64,000 bases of DNA from Lytechinus variegatus (taxonomy: Eukaryota; Echinodermata; Echinoidea; Temnopleuroida; Toxopneustidae): contig NC_054742.1 in the NCBI RefSeq assembly GCF_018143015.1, positions 58,722,853-58,786,852 on the forward strand, in the 5' to 3' direction. The notes under the pieces were generated by a model. The model made no database searches. It saw only the letters and a program-made list of their open reading frames with translations, and had not been told where the DNA came from. Each line of letters begins with the position of its first letter. Position 1 is the first letter of the stretch. Shown here piece by piece: positions 59,301 through 64,000 of this stretch. Both the position numbers and the translations under genes were made by a program.

Positions 59301-61736
59301 GCCGCTTTTCCGACGGCGACGGCGGCGGCGTCGTCAACATCAAATCTTAACCTGAGGTTAAGTTTTTGAAATGACGTCATAACTTAGAAAGTATATGGAC
59401 CTAGTTAATAAAACTTGGCCATAAGGTTAATCAAATATTACTGAACATCCTATTAGAGTTTCATGTCACATGACCAAGGTCAAAGGTCATTTAGGGTCAA
59501 TGAACTTAGACCATGTTGGAGGATTCAACATCGAAATCTTAACCTGAGGTTAAGTTTTTGAAATGTCATCATAACTTAGAAAATATATGGACCTAGTTCA
59601 TGAAACTTGGACATAAGGTTAATCAAGTATCACTGAACATCCTGCATGAGTTTCACGTCACATGACCAAGGTCAAAGGTCATTTAGGGTCAATGAACTTT
59701 GGCCGAATTGGGGATATCTGTTGAATTCCCATCATAACTCTGAAAGTTTATGGATCTGATTCATGAAACTTAGACATAATAGTAATCAAGCATCACTGAA
59801 AATTTTGTGCAAGTTTCAGGTCTCATGATTAAGGTCAAAGGTCATTTAGGGTCAATGAACTTTGGCCGAATCGGGGGTATCTGTTGAATTACCATCATAA
59901 CTTTGAAAGTTTATTGGTCTAGTTCGTTAAACTTGGACATTAGAGTAATCAAGTATCACTGAACATCCTGTGCGCATTTCAGGTCACATGACCAAGGTCA
60001 AAGGTCAATGAACTTTGGCCGAATTGGGTGTATTTGTTGAATAACTATCATATCTCTGTAAGTTTATTGGTCTAGTTCATAAAAAGTGGACATAAGAGTA
60101 ACCATGTATCACTGAACATCTTGTGCGAGTTAGAGTAGTATTCAAAGTCAGCACTGCTGCTATATTGAACTGCGTGATGCAGGTGAGACGGCCAGAGGCA
60201 TTCCACCCTGTAGTTGTTTGCCAGATATACCACTGGTATTAAAGTCTCTGAACTTTGAAACACAAGTTTCATGGGGGAAAATTCCACTGCAGCACCAACG
60301 TCCTTTGGCAAGGCTTTGGTCTACATTAGCCACTCTCTACTCAGGTTTATAAATGGGTACCCATTAGTGAGGAATTCCATGAATGCCTGATCAGGGTAGC
60401 CGTGCTTAAACAGGGCTAAAAGAAAAAAATATGAAATGTTTTGTTAATGTTCCATTTCAACAATAAATCTCCAGAGTTGCAAATCTCGTTTACATGTTTT
60501 CTTAATTTCAGGCATATTCCGTCCTAGAATTCTTAGAGATCCATCTTGTGTCTTTTCCTCCATGTGAACAGAAGAGGGAGCTCTACCAGCGGAAAACAAG
60601 AATAGCTTTCATTTCTCAACAGCTTGATGATGTAAGTTATACCTTCTACTTCTTAGATGTACAATGTGGGGGCTGCGGAACCAGGGGGGGGGGATGGGGG
60701 GAGCCTAAGCCTCCCACTTTCAAAACTGTCCCACAGCCCCTGTCATATGTAGGAGCATCATTGCCGAGTGGTTCTGACTCTATTCTTTCAATCAGAAGGT
60801 CATGGGTTCAAATCCTAGTCTTGGCATGTTTTCCTTCAACAAGGTATTTACCCACATTGTGCTGTACTTAATCTAGTTGAAGTAAATGAGTACCAGGCAG
60901 GTGTTTCATACAGCTGTTCGTAAGTTAAGAGTGACTTAAAGAACAACTGGTGATCCTTTCTTCTGTTAAATGTTATACACCATTAATGTTCATTGGTGAT
61001 TATTTAGCGTGACTTAAAAAACGACTGGTGATCCTTTCTTGTGGTAAATCTATTGGCGATGGTTTAGTGCATAGGAAAGGTTCACCAGTCATTCTTAAAG
61101 TCACTCTTAACTTACGAACAGCTTTATGAAACAGCCACCTGGTCAGATTAAGTCCTTGAATGCAAAGGGTTGGAATCACCAAGCTCAAGCTAAACCCTGG
61201 GGTTATGGACATTAGTGTGATTGAAATACATCATATCATGACAGATTGGGCTATGTAAATACCCAGTATTGTCATGGAAAAGTTGTATGCTTAGTCATGT
61301 AAATAAGAAACTTACATTTGTATAAGTTGAAATTTGTAGTCGTAACTTACCTTGTGTAGAATTGGATTGATTTATGTTTTCTTTTAAACATGTATTTGTT
61401 TGCACATTGTATGTTTGTATTTTTCAAACGTGTCCACTGGACCCCTTAGAAGAACAGCCTGTGGCCGAAGAGGGCCATCCAGCCCACGAGGGCAAAATAA
61501 ATAAATAAAAAATATTGGTTTCAATATGTTACTATGGATATGATTTCTTAAAGAGGAGTATTTGTCTTTCATTCCAACAGATCTTGAACCAGAGGATAGG
61601 AGATTCCAAAGGGTGTGTGGAGAGGGTTAATATGCTCTATGAGAATGGGAAGAGTTGTCTGTTCTCTCTCGCAAGACTAACTTCAGAACTGAGCAACATG
61701 AGAGAAACTCCCATCAATCATGAGTACAGGGAATGA
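47307..61736 (+). CDS. RBR (RING1-IBR-RING2) E3 ubiquitin ligase, Ariadne-like
   Basis: Eleven coding exons join in phase: 47307-47505, 48071-48544, 49790-50522, 51162-51285, 53180-53398, 54032-54329, 55513-55715, 56092-56217, 58332-58502, 60512-60631, 61581-61736. They encode 940 residues. RBR ligases take ubiquitin from an E2 onto a RING2 cysteine and pass it to the substrate. Residues 1-510 match no domain I know; they hold a basic run (KNRRRRQKRKVKV, about residue 175) and an acidic run (EYYYDEEDDQEVMDE, about 250). RING1 spans 537-587, IBR 626-669, RING2 702-742, with all zinc ligands visible. Residues 751-940 look helical, as in Ariadne-type tails (AYSVLEFLEIHLVSF, QKRELYQRKTRIAFISQQLDD). 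The start has A at -3 and G at +4, and an acceptor lies at 47252-47253. No clear human orthologue. Confidence 0.93.
47506..48070. other. RBR intron with a TTATTA microsatellite
   Basis: AT-rich. The last 110 bases before the acceptor are TTATTATTA-type repeats. Tyr/Ile-rich frames there are by-products. Nothing else seen. Confidence 0.6.
48817..49358. mobile_element. Poly-G/C-ended element, ATACATATGTGCCA family, with 8-bp target duplication
   Basis: TGTATAAT flanks both ends (48809-48816, 49359-49366). The left G tract then GATACATATGTGCCATG is inverted at the right as ACGTGGCACATAGGTATCAT before a C tract of 17. GTTCCAGAG words inside recall the 9924/46671 family. It lies in the RBR intron between the second and third coding exons. 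Confidence 0.85.
50523..51161. other. RBR intron, nothing recognised
   Basis: AT-rich, with a short ATAATAATAATAA run at about 50910. No repeat family or coding seen. Confidence 0.55.
51290..51535 (-). mobile_element. Possible 3' tail of a non-LTR element or SINE
   Basis: On the minus strand the end reads GAATGTTTTTGAGTATCAAT AAAGACC then ATTATTATTATC, a typical retroposed tail, preceded by AATTCAGCCTTTGGCTGCAA. There is no coding for a reverse transcriptase nearby. Borders uncertain. Confidence 0.35.
52384..52735 (+). repeat. Dispersed repeat with two ~139-bp tandem units, one bearing a DR1 site
   Basis: GACACCAAAATACATGCTAA at 52502 recurs as GACACCAAAATACAGGCTAA at 52641. Each unit ends with GGAGTCCGCAGG-like then AAAGGTCACAGCTCAT. 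The first has a perfect DR1 (52541-52553); in the second one base differs. The head GCCCCCGCAGACGAAG is distinctive. Confidence 0.75.
52737..52775 (+). repeat. (TA)n microsatellite
   Basis: Alternating TA with one interruption by TCTA and one by TGCA. Confidence 0.9.
53180..53398 (+). CDS. RBR exon carrying RING1
   Basis: The coding exon begins IIAHEDDKREEESRIKEEIP and contains CKICYVDI, the ligand cluster PCNHLFCDGCW, and ACP at its end. The last RING1 ligand (EFNC) is in the next exon. RING1 is the E2-docking module of RBR ligases. Confidence 0.93.
53447..53641 (+). mobile_element. tRNA-derived SINE in RBR intron
   Basis: Box A TAGCTCAGTCGG (53459-53470) and box B GGTTCGATTCC (53492-53502) are spaced as in a tRNA head. 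The body follows with TTTGGTAAGGCATTAATCCT and GGTCCTTCGGAGAGGACCTT, ending in an A-run. The promoter boxes look intact. Confidence 0.8.
54032..54329 (+). CDS. RBR exon carrying the IBR domain
   Basis: It opens EFNCKVPVDRVIVMS, finishing RING1, then carries the C6HC in-between-RING set: Cys626, Cys631, Cys649, Cys651, Cys656, Cys659, His664 and Cys669 (QWCPNKGC, SCECGSVWCSKCMQEAHWPA). A foldback element starts about 30 bases after its donor. Confidence 0.93.
54359..54725. mobile_element. Foldback element of ~16-bp ATTTGGTCTA-like units, copy 2
   Basis: The left end GTAAATTGCCGATTGGTTTA matches the left end of the copy at 63416. Units such as CCATTTGGTCTATTTTTG recur every ~16 bp, inverted in the second half (TTAGACTAAATGAGATTTAG). 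Right border approximate. Confidence 0.75.
54858..55030 (+). repeat. GATGAT/GGTGGT microsatellite
   Basis: About 170 bp of GAT and GGT triplets. Met/Val-rich and His-rich open frames on the two strands are by-products. Confidence 0.95.
55031..55315 (-). mobile_element. tRNA-derived SINE
   Basis: On the minus strand the head reads GGGAGCATCGTGGTCTAGTG then GTTCTGATTC, with box B GGGTTCGAATCC. The body has CCTTCAGCAAGAAATTTATC, GGGTACCCGGCAGG and the tail GCTAAAGCCGGAGTAATAAT AGCAGCGCTTTG. The tail is shared with the fragment at 56740. Confidence 0.75.
55513..55715 (+). CDS. RBR exon carrying RING2 with the catalytic cysteine
   Basis: NCPECNNSIEKISGCDVVTC followed by CQCTFCWRC matches RING2. 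By alignment with HHARI and parkin, the ubiquitin-accepting residue is Cys715 (the Cys of SGCDVV). The His found two residues later in parkin, HHARI and HOIP is Val717 here, as it is non-His in RNF19/RNF144-type enzymes. Confidence 0.92.
55716..56091. other. RBR intron, nothing recognised
   Basis: AT-rich with no clear repeat, except GGCCACCTCACACTTTACGA near 55741, whose origin I cannot name. Confidence 0.5.
56360..56715. repeat. Inverted repeat around GTGCAATGGA
   Basis: CGTGCAATGGACAGAACACT then CCATTCGGTGAAAGATGAAA at 56581-56620 is inverted at 56655-56705 (CATCTTTCACCTAATGAAGT, CTTTCCATTGCACTC). Upstream, CCATTGCACGCGATGCGGGC is related. Possibly an eroded foldback. Confidence 0.5.
56740..56900 (+). 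mobile_element. 5'-truncated SINE (tail part)
   Basis: GTAGGAAGGAATTCCTCGAA is followed by GCTGTGCTAAAGCCGGGGTA ATAGTATGCAGCGCTTAGAA and ends ATTATTATTATTA. Same tail as the SINE at 55031; no tRNA head. Confidence 0.65.
57038..57623. mobile_element. TTAA-type MITE, AAAGGACAAGTCCACCCC family
   Basis: The ends TTTAAAGGACAAGTCCACCC and GGGATGGACTTGACCTTTAAAG are inverted around a shared TTAA. The arms continue inwards (AGAGAAAATC with GATTTTTCTC, GAAAGTTATGACATTTTAAA with its inverse). About 590 bp, non-coding. TTAA duplication fits piggyBac/Kolobok-type transposition (inference). Confidence 0.8.
57651..58248. mobile_element. Second TTAA-type MITE
   Basis: CATTAAAGAAAATGAAATTC at the left is the inverse of GGTTTCATTCCCCTTTAATG at the right. 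AAAAAAAGAAAAATCAAAGA pairs with CTTTGATTTTTCTGTT, and TGTGATGTCACATGTGAAC pairs with GTTCACATGTGACATCACA. It sits only about 30 bp from the previous element. Confidence 0.75.
58541..58690. mobile_element. Snapback element, GACAAGTTGTCAGATCTGAC family, copy 2
   Basis: It begins CGTTTCATGAAGGGACTTGT and ends TTGTTGATGAAAC. TCAGACCTGACAACTTGTCG near the right end matches the inner arm of copy 1 at 10526. It starts about 40 bases after an RBR donor. Confidence 0.7.
58691..59264. other. RBR intron stretch, nothing recognised
   Basis: AT-rich. GATTAATCAGATTATTTTCA with GAAAATAATCCATTGG suggests a weak inverted repeat at 58915-59010. No family named. Confidence 0.45.
59265..60205 (+). mobile_element. 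GTCTCACCTGC-ended element with four DR1-bearing tandem units
   Basis: ACCCTGTAGTT flanks both sides (59254-59264, 60205-60215), a 10-11-bp target duplication. The ends GTCTCACCTGC (59268) and GCAGGTGAGAC (60179) are inverted. Inside are four ~175-bp units with GGTTAAGTTTTTGAAATG-, ATGGACCTAGTTCATGAAAC- and TCACTGAACATCCTG-like blocks. Each has a perfect DR1 site (59477, 59669, 59832, 59995). The duplication length fits a Mutator-like element (inference). Non-coding. Confidence 0.85.
60240..60425 (+). mobile_element. SINE fragment without tRNA head
   Basis: CGTCCTTTGGCAAGGCTTTG, GCCACTCTCTACTCAGGTTT and AAATGGGTACCCATTAGTGA match the body of the SINE at 27265. It ends near AGGGTAGCCGTGCTTAAACA. 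Confidence 0.6.
60745..60895 (+). mobile_element. tRNA-derived SINE, head and part of body
   Basis: GGAGCATCATTGCCGAGTGG then TTCTGACTC forms a box A-type head. GGGTTCAAATCC is box B. CATGTTTTCCTTCAACAAGG is the body, close to the SINE at 55031. A snapback element follows directly at 60899. Confidence 0.7.
60899..61140. mobile_element. Snapback element, TTTCATAAAGCTGTTC family, copy 3
   Basis: AGGTGTTTCATACAGCTGTT then CGTAAGTTAAGAGTGACTT is mirrored by AAAGTCACTCTTAACTTACG then AACAGCTTTATGAAACAGCC. The inner part has a second GTGACTTAAAAAACGACTGG unit, so this copy is longer than the other two. Confidence 0.8.
61395..61512 (+). mobile_element. Possible non-LTR retroposon 3' tail
   Basis: GTCCACTGGACCCCTTAGAA then GAACAGCCTGTGGCCGAAGA ends in AAATAAATAAATAAA, a simple-repeat tail as left by LINE-mobilised copies. 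No coding part present. Confidence 0.4.
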
Positions 61737-61853
61737 TCAGCTGTATGTTTTGTAGACACCCGTAATGGTGCTATAAATCCGGGGTAGTCTTGGAAAAGTT
61801 TGCATCTGGAGAGATGATGATTTATAGATACTTACAGTACTATTGTTGTTTTT

Positions 61854-63354
61854 GTCTCACCTGCATAGCAGAGTGAGACTATAGGCGCCGCTTTTCTGAC
61901 GGCGGCGGTAGCATCAACATCAAATCTTAACCTAAGGTTAAGTTTTTGAAATGACATCATAACTTAGAAAGTATATGGACCTAGTTCATGAAACTTCGCC
62001 ATAAGGTTAATCAAGTATTACTGAACATCCTATCATCCTTTGGTCATTTAAGGTCAATGAACTTAGACCGTGTTGGAGGAATCAACATCAAAATCTTAAA
62101 GGGGAATCCAGCCTTGGCCATAAAATGTTGTGTTGGGAAGAAGAAAAATAAATTAAACAGAATGGCGAAAGTTTGAAAGAAATCGGACAAGCGATAAGAA
62201 AGTTATAGCTGCTTTAAAATTGAGATCACTAATAGTATGTAGATTTCAAATTGGCAACTGGGTAAGTAAATTATGACAAGGGGCAAGGACAACTTTCCCA
62301 TAGGCCATGTACTTTATTATCAGGGATTTGTGGTTTTCTCCTAAGTACCTATTCCCCTGGGGAAGTAATCTAAATATAATCCTGGTAGTATATTGTTTTA
62401 TGTCCTCATGAAAGAAAAATATAATTTGAAATAAAACTTTTGGGAAAAATGACATTTTAGCCATAATATGTATTGGAGTACATGGAAGAGTAGTCCTTGC
62501 CTTACATCACTATGACATCCCATATGCGGCCAATTTGAAGTCTCCATGGGTATAGCGATTACAATATTTACAACTTTTAAAAATTCATAACTTTCTTGTT
62601 GTTTGTCCATTATTGTTCAAACTTTCACCTATCAACTTGTCTGATTTTTCTTTTTCTTATAAAAACAAGTTTTTATTTGGGTTGGATTCCCCTTTAACCT
62701 GAGGTTAAGTTTTTGAAATGTCATCATAACTTAGGAAGTATATGGACCTAGTTCATTAAACTTGGACATAAGGTTAATCAAGTATCACCAACCATCCTGC
62801 ATGAGTTTCACGTCACATGACCAAGGTCAAAGGTCATTTAGGGTCAATGAACTTTGGCCGATTTGGGGGTATCTGTTGAATTACAATCAAAACTTTAAAA
62901 GTTTTTGGATCTGATTCATGAAACTTGGACATAATAGTAATCAAGTATCACTGAACATCCTGCATGAGTGTCACGTCACATGACCAAGGTCAAAGGTCAT
63001 TTAGGGTCAATGAACTTTGGCCGATTTGGGGGTATCTGTTGAATTACAATCAAAACTTTAAAAGTTTTTGGATCTGATTCATGAAACTTGGACATAATAG
63101 TTATCAAGTATCACTGAACATCCTGTGCAAGTTTCAGGTCACATGATCAAGGTCAAAGGTCATTTAGGGTCAATGAACTTTGGCCGAATTGGGGGTATTT
63201 GTTGAATTACCATCATAACTTTGAAAGTATGTTGGTCTAGTTCATAAAACTTGGACATAAGAGTAATCAAGTATCACTGAACATCTTGTGTGATTTATAG
63301 TAGTTTTCAAAGTCAGCACTGCTGCTATGTTGAATCGCGTGATGCAGGTGAGAC
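61854..63354 (+). mobile_element. GTCTCACCTGC-ended DR1 element, copy 2, interrupted by another element
   Basis: The ends GTCTCACCTGC (61854) and GCAGGTGAGAC (63344) are as in 59265. After removing the insert at 62094-62696, the same ~175-bp units are seen, with perfect DR1 sites at 62824, 62987 and 63150. A first unit lacks its site through a deletion near 62037. It lies about 120 bases after the RBR stop codon, so it may be in that gene's 3' UTR. Confidence 0.85.
62094..62696. mobile_element. TTAA-type MITE nested in the DR1 element
   Basis: TTAAAGGGGAATCCAGCC at the left is inverted as GGTTGGATTCCCCTTTAA at the right. The host sequence reads AATCTTAA ... TTAACCTGAGG, so the target was TTAA within the DR1 element's AATCTTAACCTGAGG block. 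Arms continue with GAAAGTTTGAAAGAAATCGG against TTCAAACTTTCACC. Confidence 0.88.
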
Positions 63355-63415
63355 GGCCAGAGGCATTCCACTTATTATTATTATATTCCAGAGTTACAGT
63401 GAAGCAGTTTCATTA

Positions 63416-63775
63416 GTAAATTGCCAATTGGTTTACTCCCACTTGGTCTACTTTTCATTTGGTCTAATCCTAGTTGATCTTCTTACCATTTGGGCTAATT
63501 GCCATAAAGCCCATTTACCATGTTGTCTAATGCCCAGCTAGGCTAGACCCATGTCATCAAATATCCATTTAGTTTAACACTATATGATTAGATGAACTGC
63601 TTATGAACCAAATTTTCATTTGAAGAAGTGCAAATAATAAGCAAATGTAGTGGTCATAATGAATGCTTGGACCAATTTGTAATTGGCCTAAATTGACTGA
63701 ACAAGTGGATATTGCCATGCTGGTCTGATGATTGAAAATTAGACCGTCTTCTTGTAGACAAAGTTGATACAAACC
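63416..63775. mobile_element. Foldback element of ~16-bp ATTTGGTCTA-like units, copy 3
   Basis: It begins GTAAATTGCCAATTGGTTTA. Units like CCACTTGGTCTACTTTT, CATTTGGTCTAATCCT and CATTTGGGCTAATTGC follow at ~16-bp spacing, and inverted units fill the second half (TTAGACCGTCTTCTTGTAGA). The flanks TTTCATTA and TTTCATAA are a possible eroded target duplication. Confidence 0.78.
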
Positions 63776-64000
63776 ATTTCATAATGCATTGGTTTATCCT
63801 TTGATAGGCTTGTAGATCTCTGAGTTTAACCAAGGATTATGACATGAGGCTCTGTCACCTTGTCCTGTACACACCTTGCATGCGACTTGCAGGTGACTAC
63901 TAATTTTTGCCACCCACAGGTTGCCCACATGGACAGCATCTAGCACATGGCTGCCCATGGAAGTGCATTGTAACTAAGTCTGAGTTGCCCTCAGAAAAGT
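63776..64000. other. Window end, nothing recognised
   Basis: Moderately GC-richer, with words such as CATGCGACTTGCAGGTGACT and a repeated CACATGG..GCCCATGG theme. No coding or named repeat. Confidence 0.4.

Noticed and set aside
1-64000. Retroviral, LTR, Polinton or LINE coding regions
   Set aside because: No reverse transcriptase, integrase, protein-primed polymerase or capsid-like sequence was recognised in any frame; only short non-coding tails suggest past LINE activity.

Overview
This is a eukaryotic, AT-rich, intron-rich window carrying four protein-coding genes. Their spliced products are animal-type proteins. The dense load of short inverted-repeat elements, tRNA-derived SINEs and TACATGTA-type words suggests a marine deuterostome, most likely an echinoderm such as a sea urchin. 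That taxon call is inference from repeat style and protein divergence, not proof. I see no reverse transcriptase, integrase or capsid coding, so no retroviral or Polinton-like element is called.

Layout. 1-4496 (+): the last six exons of an M13 zinc endopeptidase (neprilysin/ECE class) ending in the family's C-x-V-W terminus; the 5' part lies outside the window. 4497-17124: non-coding flank with several inverted-repeat elements. 17125-19207 (-): a complete three-coding-exon A20/AN1 zinc-finger gene of the ZFAND5/6 type; its non-coding first exon may lie near 29.2-29.4 kb. 19216-37669: non-coding, dominated by a 3.76-kb inverted-repeat transposon (23508-27264) inserted into a SINE, plus smaller elements and satellites. 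37670-38696 (-): a TMEM121-family membrane protein whose reading frame shifts once. 38731-44540: intergenic tandem and foldback repeats. About 44.6-61.7 kb (+): a complete RBR (RING1-IBR-RING2) ubiquitin ligase gene with 11 coding exons (940 codons) and a probable upstream non-coding exon with an NRF1-type site in its promoter. 61737-64000: repeat-rich 3' flank.

The genes do not form an operon or an obvious pathway. Two concern ubiquitin: ZFAND5/6-type proteins bind ubiquitin chains, and the RBR protein is an E3 ligase. Nothing in the sequence shows that they work together.

The most interesting material is in the repeats. A minisatellite in the peptidase intron looks as if it was seeded from the gene's own exon/5' splice-site junction and carries about 12 decoy donor sites. 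Dispersed repeat families each bear perfect AGGTCA-A-AGGTCA (DR1) nuclear-receptor sites. Poly-G/poly-C-ended elements have clear 8-9-bp target duplications. Large foldbacks are built from a ~16-bp ATTTGGTCTA-like unit. A long element is studded with GTAACGTAAGTTTC-like words. All splice joins and translations were done by eye.
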